Shown piece by piece: positions 1-7,766 of a stretch of 26,200 bases of DNA. The stretch's first letter is position 1; each line of letters begins with the position of its first letter. The notes below the pieces were generated by a model, which searched no databases, was not told the DNA's origin, and was given only the letters and a program-made list of their open reading frames with translations. A program made the position numbers and the translations under genes. The stretch comes from a virus: the IMG/VR virus record IMGVR_UViG_3300030098_003263, positions 1-26,200 of that record; one strand, 5' to 3'.

Positions 1-407
1 GTTTTTCTGCGACCAGAATATACGTTAATTCCGTATTTCTTTAATGTTGTAATAGATTTATGTAAGTCTTCGGCTTTCTCGGCAACAGATTTTTCTTCAT
101 CTTCTGCTTCCTCTTCTTCCTCTTCTTCTTCGAGTTCCTCTTCTTCGGCCTTCTCTTCCATTTCCTCTTCTTCTTCTGGGGCTTCCTCTTCTTCTTCCTC
201 TTCGTCAGCTTTTTCTTCGCCTGCCATTTCCTCTAAGTAGGCCATGACTTCTTTGAGTTTTCCGAGAGTAGCTTCCATATCCTTGTAAAGCTCTTCGTGC
301 TTATCAAGTTCTGCTATCGGTTCATCGAGAGCTTCACTTTTCTCTGCTTCTACGACTTCTTCGTCAGCAGGTGCAGCGTGTGAATCTCCACAAGTACATT
401 TGCTCAT
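1..407 (-). CDS. Glu-rich scaffold-like protein, C-terminus cut by window edge
   Basis: This open frame starts at ATG 407-405 and runs off the left edge, giving about 135 visible residues. The N-terminus (MSKCTCGDSH) carries a CxC pair. Residues of roughly 30-65 look helical or coiled-coil, and roughly 66-105 are almost entirely Glu with a few Ala, Asp, Met and Pro. The chain then becomes ordinary again (a segment ending KKYGINVYSGRRK). It lies directly downstream of the prohead protease, where tailed viruses usually encode a scaffold and the major capsid protein, so a scaffold-like or head-assembly role is inferred. It has its own promoter, with a TATA box about 24-32 bp before the ATG. It could instead be the N-terminal delta domain of a capsid protein whose shell domain lies outside the window. 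Confidence 0.75.
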   Translation of the reverse strand, partial: MSKCTCGDSHAAPADEEVVEAEKSEALDEPIAELDKHEELYKDMEATLGKLKEVMAYLEEMAGEEKADEEEEEEEAPEEEEEMEEKAEEEELEEEEEEEEAEDEEKSVAEKAEDLHKSITTLKKYGINVYSGRRK

Positions 408-477
408 ATGTGTGCGTTATTTGGGACTACCTATATAAATAATAGAAAATACTCGGGTTTGTGTGCGTTATTATGGA
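408..477 (-). promoter_or_regulatory. Leftward promoter flanked by two GTGTGCGTTAT copies
   Basis: Read on the minus strand, the order is ATAACGCACAC (461-471), AACCCGAGT (451-459), a TATA-like TTTATATAG (431-439), a second ATAACGCACAC (410-420), then the start codon at 407. The TATA-to-ATG distance fits a leaderless or near-leaderless archaeal transcript. The same arrangement recurs upstream of the protease gene at 1884-1947. Confidence 0.65.
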
Positions 478-1881
478 TTATGGTTTGAAATTAGCTCTGC
501 CTACTGCGTCACGTAACTTAAACCCGCTAGTCATTCCACCACCGCCATCAGGTTTTTTGTATGGTTTACTAAACTTACCTGGATTTCTCCATAACTCGGC
601 ACACCATGCAGCTTCATCTCTTATTACATTACGAGGTCCTGTAAATTTATCACCAGTAAATCCACTTAATTTTCTAGCAGATAGCTTACAATTTGCCATC
701 CATGCACTAGAAGGTTGTCTACCGCCACGACCTTTTGGTGGTTCTTTCTTAGGTTTCTTTTGTATAAATGCACCAAACTTTATCATGCGCATTACATCAT
801 CTAAGTAATTATTTGTCTTCTGTAAACGTTCTGTCTTAATAGTACAAGGACATTCTGCCTTATCTAACGACTTTACCTTGTCTTCCAAACTCTTACTCCA
901 ACTGTGACCTGCATCTCCACCCATCATTTTCCACATAATAAAACCCTTACTAGGTCTTTTCTTATTATCAAAGTTCTTACCCTGTGGGTCTACTGTCTCA
1001 TGTCTTCTATAATACTTGTGAATCTTCATTGCCATTGAATATGTTACAAATTGTTTATCTATTAAATGACGGTTTATTGCTTTTGTAACTTTACCGCCAC
1101 CATACCCAAACTCTGCTCGTAACTCCCTACCATACTTAGCTTCTTTTTTGACTCCTTTTGGTATCTTGTATTTTTCTATCTTAGTAAGTATGTCATCTAA
1201 TACATCTGATTTACCGAATCTTCTGGCTTGTATGGCCCTTTCCTGCCTTATAGCTCCTGCCTTGGTATCATGGCAGCCTAGAAGTCTTCGGTTCTTTTTA
1301 GCGTATAAACAATATTTACCCTTTTTACGCTCTATTATCTTTTCTACCATAGACTCAACTTCATCTAAAGTGACCTGTACACTGTTAGATTTAGCCATAG
1401 CTACATCTGTAACCTTTGCCTCTGGGTTGGCTGGATTGTCACCAACCCAAGATACGCTCCAAAGAGAAAGTTCGTTAATACGATTGTGGCAGTCGTTTTC
1501 TGAAAAACATACTTTCTCTTGGTTTGTGGCTTCACCACGGATACTACTTGCACCCGATGGTCCGTAATCTTTAATCTCTTTCCATACTTTATCATGCATT
1601 CCTATTTTATTGTGAATACCTATTCTAATCTTAACTTTACCGTTTTTAACTTTGTAAGCAAGGGGAAGCCCAATCGGCATTTCCTCATGACGGTACGAAT
1701 ATACGCCGTAGCGCATGTAAAAATCCATGGCTTCTTTGATAGTTTCTGTGGGAACCATATCGCCTTGTTTATCGACAATAGGAGCGGAGATATATGTCTC
1801 CATTACTCTGTCATTATACCACTCTGGTCGGTAGACTTTCCAACCAGTGTTCTTTTCGTCTGCCACAAATAACGCACACAT
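478..1881 (-). CDS. XkdF-like prohead maturation protease with extra C-terminal head domain
   Basis: The product is a capsid maturation protease of the prohead-protease/XkdF type, expected to cleave scaffold and capsid proteins inside the procapsid. Residues 24-155 carry the protease core: a conserved His in YRHEEMPIG (about 65), a SGASSIRG strand (109-116) with the likely catalytic Ser, and an ELSLWSVSWVGDNPAN strand (137-152). Residues 190-223 form a small KxLGxH/QxxAI-type linker motif. Residues 245-335 match a domain common in phage head proteins, ending in WKMMGGDAGHSW. The C-terminal 100 residues are basic and Gly/Pro-rich. The ATG at 1881 lies too close to the TATA box (about 1887-1894), so the GTG at 1866 may be the real, leaderless start. 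Confidence 0.85.
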   Translation of the reverse strand: MCALFVADEKNTGWKVYRPEWYNDRVMETYISAPIVDKQGDMVPTETIKEAMDFYMRYGVYSYRHEEMPIGLPLAYKVKNGKVKIRIGIHNKIGMHDKVWKEIKDYGPSGASSIRGEATNQEKVCFSENDCHNRINELSLWSVSWVGDNPANPEAKVTDVAMAKSNSVQVTLDEVESMVEKIIERKKGKYCLYAKKNRRLLGCHDTKAGAIRQERAIQARRFGKSDVLDDILTKIEKYKIPKGVKKEAKYGRELRAEFGYGGGKVTKAINRHLIDKQFVTYSMAMKIHKYYRRHETVDPQGKNFDNKKRPSKGFIMWKMMGGDAGHSWSKSLEDKVKSLDKAECPCTIKTERLQKTNNYLDDVMRMIKFGAFIQKKPKKEPPKGRGGRQPSSAWMANCKLSARKLSGFTGDKFTGPRNVIRDEAAWCAELWRNPGKFSKPYKKPDGGGGMTSGFKLRDAVGRANFKP

Positions 1882-1883
1882 AA

Positions 1884-1947
1884 AGCGATATAAAAAGAAA
1901 AATATTTACTCGGGTTGCAACATAACGCACACACTTGTGTGCATTAT
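1884..1947 (-). promoter_or_regulatory. Leftward promoter of the protease gene with motif copies on both sides
   Basis: The minus-strand TATA box (TTTTTATATCG, near 1886-1896) has an upstream AACCCGAGTA element (1907-1916). One motif copy overlaps the predicted start site (1869-1879). An inverted pair lies upstream: ATAACGCACAC at 1922-1932 facing GTGTGCATTAT at 1937-1947. The two outer same-strand copies are 53 bp apart, against 51 bp at the 408-477 promoter. Confidence 0.6.
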
Positions 1948-1951
1948 TTGG

Positions 1952-2494
1952 TTATCGCCTTGTTACTTTTATGTTCTTTTGTGCAGCCATAGATAATTTT
2001 CTAGCCAATATCTTTGCAAATCTTTCAGGTAAAATGCCTTTTTTTTCTGCAAATGCTCTACCTAAAAAACGGCGTGGTTGTGTACCAAACCTCATAATGC
2101 TCTGTAAAACAGCATCCTCGTCTTTACTATGTCTTTTAGACCAAGGTGCTAATTTGCCATCTGGAGGGCGATATGCTGGCCTACCTATCGCAGGGCCCGT
2201 TCCAAACTCCATGTGTCCTGCATAAGGTAATGGACTACCAATCTTAAATTTGTATTCATTCTCTTCAACAACTCCTCTCATACTTGAGGCTAAACGGCCT
2301 GTGTCATATGCACCTCCATCTTTACCTTTTGTACTTTGTTTATACTTTTCTGACACATTCTCTATTGCTTTAGCCTCTATTGCGTCTGCTGTGTCTCTTA
2401 AAGCTAAATGTAAAGTTTTAAAACAATTTGGTTTAATTTTTTGAAAGAACTCTCTTACTTTAGGCGAATCTGTTATGACTACTTTGCCACTCAT
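1952..2494 (-). CDS. HK97 gp10-like head-tail/tail completion protein
   Basis: This 180-aa protein resembles the HK97-gp10_like family of small structural proteins that act at the neck or tail completion. Signature stretches are DTGRLASSM (64-72), YAGHMEFGTGP (91-101) and PRRFLGRAF (about 141-149). These match the family pattern of DTG.L..S, YA...EFGT and pR.Fl. The start codon overlaps the stop of the upstream zinc protein as ATGA (2491-2494), which indicates translational coupling. Its position upstream of the protease, instead of between connector and tail genes, is unusual. Confidence 0.8.
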   Translation of the reverse strand: MSGKVVITDSPKVREFFQKIKPNCFKTLHLALRDTADAIEAKAIENVSEKYKQSTKGKDGGAYDTGRLASSMRGVVEENEYKFKIGSPLPYAGHMEFGTGPAIGRPAYRPPDGKLAPWSKRHSKDEDAVLQSIMRFGTQPRRFLGRAFAEKKGILPERFAKILARKLSMAAQKNIKVTRR

Positions 2495-2733
2495 TTTTTA
2501 TATAATTTAACGTTTTCTATGTGGTCGTCACCGTACTTCTCTTTCCACTTCTTATCTACGTATTTCTGCGCTTTCTCATAGTAATCCATACGTTGCTTTT
2601 TTTGTGCATGAAGAAGTGTTTGCCTGTCTGCATTCTTCCATGCTCTTTCTGTCTCACACTCTTCACAGAATCCGTTAGCCGCTATATGGACTGTCATTGC
2701 TCCTCTTAAACATTTCTTACACTGTTTGCTCAT
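2491..2733 (-). CDS. Small zinc-ribbon protein
   Basis: This 80-aa protein begins MSKQCKKC, with CxxC at residues 5-8 and a second CxxC (CEEC) at about 23-26. It is followed by a highly charged helical tail (EKAQKYVDKKWKEKYGD). The ATG at 2733 was chosen because AAAGGAG lies just upstream. A longer frame from 2772 exists but lacks such a site. The knuckle pair suggests zinc binding and possibly nucleic-acid or protein contacts during head assembly. No specific function is recognised. Confidence 0.7.
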   Translation of the reverse strand: MSKQCKKCLRGAMTVHIAANGFCEECETERAWKNADRQTLLHAQKKQRMDYYEKAQKYVDKKWKEKYGDDHIENVKLYKK

Positions 2734-2808
2734 CTTTCTCCTTTCCGTTTCCATGATGCCCATACTTTGCATTACATATATGTATTTTGATATGGTCTGG
2801 CATTCTAC

Positions 2809-3531
2809 TCATACTATCCTCACTAGTTGTGTTCTTTGATTAGGATGTAATAAAGAATGCCCTCTTAAATTCATCCTATACTTTGCCCCTACTTCTTGTT
2901 GTAACATAATTAACTCATTTAAATACATGCCATTCTCAGGCATACGCCTTGCTAATTCTTTGTGTGCAGGACATACTCGTGTATCTTGTCCTACTATTAA
3001 ACTATATCTAAATTGTTGACCCATACGTTGCTCTGCTATTTTATATCCTCTTAATCTACCTTCATTAGCTATTTGATTAATCTCCGTTCGTGCTATTCTT
3101 GTAAGTTTGTAAGTCTCTCCAATCCCTACCTGACGCATGTTTTGAACAATTACTGGAATAGTACTGCCTTGTGTTACGCCAGCCATTATTACTGCATTTA
3201 ACTTTTCTACAAGTATATTTTGAAATTGATTGTAAGCATTATACAACGCACCTTCATTCTTTAACAATCTAAGTACTTCTAAATCTTCAGGCCCTAAATC
3301 TGGTGCTTTTGCTGCCGTTTTCTTTATTCCTCTTATCTCACCATATGCTGAACTATATCCATTCCTAAATGCAAAATCCATGTCATCCATAATTGCATCA
3401 CGCATTCGCTTCGCTAACATTACTGCAATGTCATCAATTTGTGTGCGCAATTTGTCGTAAGTTCTAACTTTTTCTAACTGTTTAAGTTCTTGTATAAGGA
3501 CTCTTCGGAGTTCTCGAGCTGCTGATTCCAT
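2809..3531 (-). CDS. MuF-like phage head morphogenesis protein
   Basis: This 240-aa protein matches the Phage_Mu_F family, a minor head protein made next to portal and thought to be packaged in the procapsid. The hallmark is IARTEINQIANEGRLRGY (146-163) followed by the GQDTRVCPAH stretch (181-190). A late LRGHSLLHPNQR segment matches the usual His/Pro/Arg-rich end of the domain. The N-terminal 110 residues are helical. It overlaps the portal gene by 58 nt, and no better start lies nearby. No toxin or ADP-ribosyltransferase extension is present. Confidence 0.9.
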   Translation of the reverse strand: MESAARELRRVLIQELKQLEKVRTYDKLRTQIDDIAVMLAKRMRDAIMDDMDFAFRNGYSSAYGEIRGIKKTAAKAPDLGPEDLEVLRLLKNEGALYNAYNQFQNILVEKLNAVIMAGVTQGSTIPVIVQNMRQVGIGETYKLTRIARTEINQIANEGRLRGYKIAEQRMGQQFRYSLIVGQDTRVCPAHKELARRMPENGMYLNELIMLQQEVGAKYRMNLRGHSLLHPNQRTQLVRIV

Positions 3532-4946
3532 ATATCCAGATGTTCTTTTAGCTCCTCGGCCTCCTGCGACTCCTGAGAACTGCTTCGAAAATCCTGACGC
3601 ACCACCTCTGCCTGTTGAGGAAGCACTAAATTACCTTCACCATCCAAATCCATCTCCACTCCTACATTCTGCATTTGGGTCAATATCTGAGCCTTCAAAT
3701 TCATATTATTCAAATATTTGGTCTCATCCTTTTCATTAATATCATTAAATCTAATCTTCCATGTGTCAACTTCCATCAACTTTAGTAAAGGTTTCAAGAA
3801 ACCCATCTCTACACACTGCTGTGTTTCCCTGATAGTCCTGTCAAATATTGTAATCTGCTCGCCTTCTGAATTTAATCCACCTACTCCCTGCATCTGACCA
3901 ACAACCAATGGCATGACTCCATACGCACCGTTTATGTCGTTGTTAATGCGGTCCATGTAAGGTAGCATCATCAACTCATCCATGTTAGGCATAACTGGAA
4001 CAAACTTAGCCGTAGTGCTTGCATCTCTACTACTTAAGATAGGAATAAAGTTCGGATTACGTCTTGTTTCCTCTGCAATATATTCTCCTAATCTGTTAAG
4101 TGATTCCTCATCGTGGCCTGGTACATCTAAGAAACCTTTAGGTGGTCTTTCCAGTCTATAGATTTTGTTTTGGAATGACTCTATGGCCAATGCTGTTTCG
4201 ATTTTTTTGGAAAGACCTATAATTGGCGACTGCCCATACAAACGAGCATTCGCACTGTATTTGTTAAAATGTATAATCTCATCACGTGCAAACGGTATCT
4301 TACCATCCTCACTCTCATAATAATAAGCCATATACTCTAACTCTACACCTGTTTCTGGATTAACTGTCCCTTCCATAAACTCTCGAGTTACTGGGTCAAA
4401 CTTATCTTCCTCTAAAAATCTACCAAACTCATCTACATGGAATCGCATGTGCTTTGCATCTTCTACCCATAACTCCTTGACAATCTTGCCAGATACACTA
4501 CCATCCTCACTTGCTAACCTGTCGTAAACAAGACTTATCCAACAATCATCAAAGACTTCTAACTGCCTTATCATTGCCTTAAAGAACTCAGTTCCATTAA
4601 TATCTGCACTACCATTAGTAGGATTACGTAAAAGTGATTCTACCTGCTTTCTCTGCTCTGGGTCTCCTTCACCAATGGCTTGGTACTCCCACCCTTTGGC
4701 GACCGACTGCGAAGCTATCCTTGTGATTACAGTACGTAGATGAGAATACCTGTCAGCTAATTGTTCTAAATAAAATTGGTCAACTTGCGGAAGTATAGAT
4801 TGACGATATGCCGTATCTGTACTTACACCTGAATAAACTGGAGTCCTTGCCTCCTTAGAAACATCAGCAGTCGCATTCTCCAGAAATGCATCTATGCCCG
4901 TTGTCTTTCTAACTGGTTTGCTCCTGAATCGGTCAAATATTCCCAT
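3474..4946 (-). CDS. Portal protein
   Basis: This 490-aa portal forms the dodecameric DNA-entry ring at the capsid vertex and docks the terminase. Support comes from length, from position between the large terminase and MuF genes, and from typical sequence. Examples are YSHLRTVITRIASQSVAKGW near 68-88 (clip/wing region), RDEIIHFNKYS near 219-229 and YGQSPIIGL near 236-244. An ERPPKGFLDVPG stretch follows, with a Gln/Glu-rich coiled end. The ATG at 4946 is preceded by GAGGAG, and the start overlaps the stop of the RHH gene (TAATG). Confidence 0.92.
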   Translation of the reverse strand: MGIFDRFRSKPVRKTTGIDAFLENATADVSKEARTPVYSGVSTDTAYRQSILPQVDQFYLEQLADRYSHLRTVITRIASQSVAKGWEYQAIGEGDPEQRKQVESLLRNPTNGSADINGTEFFKAMIRQLEVFDDCWISLVYDRLASEDGSVSGKIVKELWVEDAKHMRFHVDEFGRFLEEDKFDPVTREFMEGTVNPETGVELEYMAYYYESEDGKIPFARDEIIHFNKYSANARLYGQSPIIGLSKKIETALAIESFQNKIYRLERPPKGFLDVPGHDEESLNRLGEYIAEETRRNPNFIPILSSRDASTTAKFVPVMPNMDELMMLPYMDRINNDINGAYGVMPLVVGQMQGVGGLNSEGEQITIFDRTIRETQQCVEMGFLKPLLKLMEVDTWKIRFNDINEKDETKYLNNMNLKAQILTQMQNVGVEMDLDGEGNLVLPQQAEVVRQDFRSSSQESQEAEELKEHLDIWNQQLENSEESLYKNLNS

Positions 4947-5125
4947 TAAATTCTCCTCGATTCCAAGACATGACGGTGCCTGTGTATATAGTCTTCGATA
5001 ACTGGTTCTAACATCTTCGATACTGGCGTCTCCTTAACCTTTGCCAATGTCTTTAAGTTTTGTTTTGTCTCAACTGAGATTCCCCATAATTCCATTCGGG
5101 TTCCAGAGCTGGGTGAACTTGTCAT
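4946..5125 (-). CDS. Ribbon-helix-helix DNA-binding regulator
   Basis: This 59-aa gene fills the gap between large terminase and portal. Residues 11-50 have the RHH (Arc/CopG) pattern: a short strand (MELWGISV), then helix A (ETKQNLKTLAKVKE), a turn (TPV), and helix B (SKMLEPVIEDYIHRH). RHH dimers usually bind short palindromes. Its promoter has a TATA box at 5150-5157 and a CATATG-like palindrome at 5171-5182, so autoregulation is plausible. The stop overlaps the portal start, so the two are co-translated. Confidence 0.7.
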   Translation of the reverse strand: MTSSPSSGTRMELWGISVETKQNLKTLAKVKETPVSKMLEPVIEDYIHRHRHVLESRRI

Positions 5126-5145
5126 CTGGATTCCCAGTGTGTCTG

Positions 5146-5182
5146 CTTAGTATATATGTCTTTCTGTAAGGGAGATATGTCC
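5146..5182 (-). promoter_or_regulatory. Promoter and candidate operator for RHH-portal unit
   Basis: On the minus strand, ACATATATACTA (TATA box around 5148-5159) lies 26-32 bp before the ATG at 5125. GGACATATCTCC (5171-5182) lies just upstream. That element resembles the near-palindromes at 10382, 12262, 13538 and 16880. Confidence 0.5.
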
Positions 5183-5186
5183 TAGC

Positions 5187-6674
5187 CTAAATGTAATCCC
5201 ATCGAGTAAAAACTAGCCTCTTCTTTTCCAAAACATGCACACATAACTCACACATCCATAGAGCCATAACTGCATCGGGCGTATGTCCTTCTAGCCTTCC
5301 ATGTTTACCATAAATCAACCTACTCAAACCATCAACAAGTTTTCTCATGCCAGGTTTAGAACTCTCTCTAGCCTCCTTATTCCAAGGTATGAAATACTTG
5401 CCCTGTTCCATCGCTAACGCAATTCTAGGAACTCCAACGTCATGCTTGTGTTTTTCTTTTCCTGTGTTGTGACCCTCGACTGGCATGCCGTCTAACTGCT
5501 TTGCAGTATGAACAACCAATCTCTGATAACCATTAGACTCTACCATAATCTTGTCTGGTTTAAACTTGTCTGCCAAACTCTTCATCGTAACTACCTGTGC
5601 CTCTAACCATCCTGCACCCTTAGCCCTAATCTTACCACTCCAACAATACAATACTTTACGTTCTAAAGTAACTCGATTGTAAGCCATCACCACATAAGCC
5701 GTCTCGTCATTCTGACTGTCCATTCCCACAGCCAAGTCAACACCCATAGTTACAAACCAATCCTGACCTCGCTCTGGTAAGCCCATTTCCATGCCCTCCT
5801 TCAAGCAAGGTTTCAAAACCTCGTAAGGAATTACTGCACTCTCTGGGTCTAACGGATTTAACATATACTCAGACTCGAAAGCTCGACTTCCCATCGTCTC
5901 TCGCTCTTTGTCTAACCTCTCCTGATTCCAATACTCAGGCCAACGTGGAGTTCCATCCTTTAACAAAGCAGGATGGCGAACTGAGTTCCACTGACTGTTC
6001 TGCTCTGCCCAATCTGTAGCATCTCCTACCCTCTTCTGTGTTCCTACCAATAACATCTTTGCCTTCGGTAATCTCATCGGCATCACAACACGCTTTATGT
6101 AGTGAATAACCTTCTCATCCGTCATGTTAGGAAACTCTTGTAAAATATCATCCAGAATAATCATGTGAACGTGAGGACCTTCTAACGCCTTTCCAATACT
6201 GGCCGCATGAACCCTACTTCCATTGTTAAAATACTTAGCACCCTTACGCCAAGTTACCTTATCATCCTCATGTTGCGATTTCATAAAAGAATTAAGACGC
6301 CAAGAACGCCGACATATTTCTTCAAATTGCTCAAGTTTGTCCCATGCCTGTTCCAACGTCGCTGAAAGATATAACGCACGGTAATTTGGCTGCATTGCCA
6401 TCTGATAAGCCAATGCACTCAATCCCCAAGAAGTCTTCAAGTGACCCCTTGCGCAAATTATCGAAGTATGTGTGCCTGCCTCAAAAGCATCTGCCCACTC
6501 TGCATGCATCTGTCCTAAAGGGACATATTCTCCAGGCTCCATCTCCATGTAATGACGCAATACATCGTCGATAAAGTCCTCTAAAGTAAGAGGCGTACTC
6601 TTTAATGTGTCTAAAGCACCACTAATCGCTAAGTTCAGCAGCTTGTCGTCGATTCCTTTTTTCGATTTCGTCAT
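5187..6674 (-). CDS. terL: Terminase large subunit (ATPase-nuclease)
   Basis: This 495-aa DNA-packaging motor has both domains. ATPase: Walker A-like CARGHLKT (74-81), Walker B MIILDD (171-176) and coupling motif LLVGTQ (208-213). RNase H-like nuclease: GVDLAVG with Asp313, MVESNG with Glu379, and HTPDAVMALW with Asp467. It cuts concatemers and pumps DNA through the portal. The ATG at 6674 lies inside the preceding small gene (53-nt overlap). Length is close to the family norm, and no lesion is visible. Confidence 0.96.
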   Translation of the reverse strand: MTKSKKGIDDKLLNLAISGALDTLKSTPLTLEDFIDDVLRHYMEMEPGEYVPLGQMHAEWADAFEAGTHTSIICARGHLKTSWGLSALAYQMAMQPNYRALYLSATLEQAWDKLEQFEEICRRSWRLNSFMKSQHEDDKVTWRKGAKYFNNGSRVHAASIGKALEGPHVHMIILDDILQEFPNMTDEKVIHYIKRVVMPMRLPKAKMLLVGTQKRVGDATDWAEQNSQWNSVRHPALLKDGTPRWPEYWNQERLDKERETMGSRAFESEYMLNPLDPESAVIPYEVLKPCLKEGMEMGLPERGQDWFVTMGVDLAVGMDSQNDETAYVVMAYNRVTLERKVLYCWSGKIRAKGAGWLEAQVVTMKSLADKFKPDKIMVESNGYQRLVVHTAKQLDGMPVEGHNTGKEKHKHDVGVPRIALAMEQGKYFIPWNKEARESSKPGMRKLVDGLSRLIYGKHGRLEGHTPDAVMALWMCELCVHVLEKKRLVFTRWDYI

Positions 6675-6792
6675 AATTTAACCTAAACTCTATCATTTTT
6701 GGCGGAGCATCATAGAAATCCATGAACTGAGCCAGTGTTTGCATGTCATCGGTCTCTTTTATAACTTTGCCATCCTTGAAAATGCGAATCAT
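6622..6792 (-). CDS. Small hypothetical protein upstream of terL
   Basis: This 56-aa protein begins MIRIFKDGKVIKETDDMQ. The start overlaps the stop of the methyltransferase gene as ATGA (6789-6792), and the C-terminal part overlaps the start of terL. The N-terminus looks like a small beta hairpin and the rest helical (FMDFYDAPPKMIEF). No family is recognised. Coupling on both sides argues that it is translated. Confidence 0.6.
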   Translation of the reverse strand: MIRIFKDGKVIKETDDMQTLAQFMDFYDAPPKMIEFRLNYDEIEKRNRRQAAELSD

Positions 6793-7226
6793 AGCCTCTC
6801 CTGAACTCTATGCTCTACTGTGCATATCGTATCATTGTGCATTCCACCATGACAGACGATTAGGATTCTTGTAATCTCAAATCCTCTCTTTTTCCCAAGA
6901 CCACAGGTGTTCCAACCAAATGAAATGCACTTATCCAATACCTTTTGAGCCATTAAGTCCTTCCAACCACTCCATGTACTTGATTTTGTATCATATTCTC
7001 CCTTACCTTTGTAACACTCCTTTAACTGACGTGGTGAATACGGAGGGTCGAACACTCCAAAACGATGGGACTTTACTTTTTGTAGGTAATCCGTAGCATC
7101 TTCCTTGTACTCAAAAGGGAAAGGGTCAATATATTCGCCCCCTATCTCCACTTCTATCAATTTTTTAATAGGGTCTATTGTAAATGTACGTTTATTTGGC
7201 ATCGCCCACGTTCTTTCTATCTTCAT
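6789..7226 (-). CDS. Compact N6-adenine DNA methyltransferase-like protein
   Basis: This 145-aa protein carries the DPPY catalytic motif in FDPPYSPRQLKECY (59-72). It also has SFGWNTCGLGKKRGFEI (102-118) and a terminal HGGMHNDTICTVE, a combination typical of a viral adenine methyltransferase family. The N-terminal FTIDPIKKLI and an IDPF stretch (33-36) stand where the SAM-binding part normally begins. From memory of the family, about 20-30 residues between IDPF and DA.dYL appear to be missing, so it may be minimal or impaired. The ATG at 7226 overlaps the upstream stop (ATGA). Confidence 0.75.
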   Translation of the reverse strand: MKIERTWAMPNKRTFTIDPIKKLIEVEIGGEYIDPFPFEYKEDATDYLQKVKSHRFGVFDPPYSPRQLKECYKGKGEYDTKSSTWSGWKDLMAQKVLDKCISFGWNTCGLGKKRGFEITRILIVCHGGMHNDTICTVEHRVQERL

Positions 7227-7729
7227 AACTCCCTCAACCAACGCTCTCCATCAAAAGAATAGATGTCAAAATGCTCCTTGTATTCAAATCTAGGTATCAT
7301 ATAACACTTTGAAACCTTGTCATCACTATCATAATGAGTTTCTCCCACCGTTTTTGTTGGAAACTTCTCACTAAGTAATAAATCTCGTAACTTTTCTGTC
7401 TCTATTACCCAAATCTGCTTATCTGATACATTTACCAAGTAATAAACAAAGTATTTTGCCTTCGTAACGTTAATTCCACTACTCTTTCCACGACATTTGT
7501 ACTCTATTGCCATGTTTCCTGACCCTCCTTTGCCCCAATCCTGCTCCCAAAGGTCAGTCTTTACCTCATACGTTACTAAATCTAAGTTCTCATCCTCAAA
7601 AAGTAAGTCAAAAGCATTCGTATCATTATCCTTAATGTATCTTTGCCCTAATGTCGATTCGACAAAATGCCTAATTACCTGCTCACCCTTCTTTCCATCC
7701 TTCAAATCCTTCTCAAAGTTGTAATTCAT
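7223..7729 (-). CDS. PD-(D/E)XK endonuclease-like protein
   Basis: This 168-aa protein has a nuclease-fold core. GEQVIRHFVESTLG (15-28) contains an early Glu. FDLLFEDENLDLVTYEVKTD (40-59) supplies Asp41 and the E-x-K pair Glu55/Lys57. GNMAIEYKCRGKSSGI (71-86) follows. The pattern is common in phage recombination or Holliday-junction-type nucleases, but the substrate cannot be read from sequence. It starts at ATG 7729 with its own TATA box 24-31 bp upstream, so it begins a transcript that continues into methyltransferase and terL. Confidence 0.72.
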   Translation of the reverse strand: MNYNFEKDLKDGKKGEQVIRHFVESTLGQRYIKDNDTNAFDLLFEDENLDLVTYEVKTDLWEQDWGKGGSGNMAIEYKCRGKSSGINVTKAKYFVYYLVNVSDKQIWVIETEKLRDLLLSEKFPTKTVGETHYDSDDKVSKCYMIPRFEYKEHFDIYSFDGERWLREL

Positions 7730-7737
7730 CTAAAAAG

Positions 7738-7760
7738 ATAATATGTCCCTTGCTATATAA
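7738..7760 (-). promoter_or_regulatory. Internal leftward promoter before the nuclease gene
   Basis: The minus-strand TATA box TTATATAG (7753-7760) is followed by GGGACATATTATC (7738-7750), a variant of the CATATG-centred motif. The distance to ATG 7729 fits a leaderless mRNA. Confidence 0.55.
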
Positions 7761-7766
7761 GTATAA

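Noticed and set aside
461-808. Plus-strand ORF opposite the protease gene
   Set aside because: It is antisense to a well-supported gene and has no motif or ribosome site. The same holds for frames at 1148-1567 and 1519-1872.
2735-2802. 28-aa ORF between MuF and zinc-protein genes
   Set aside because: It overlaps the likely ribosome site of the next gene, has no coupling to MuF and shows no domain.
7223-7729. Integrase or site-specific recombinase
   Set aside because: The motif layout is PD-(D/E)XK nuclease. No tyrosine or serine recombinase signature occurs anywhere in the window.
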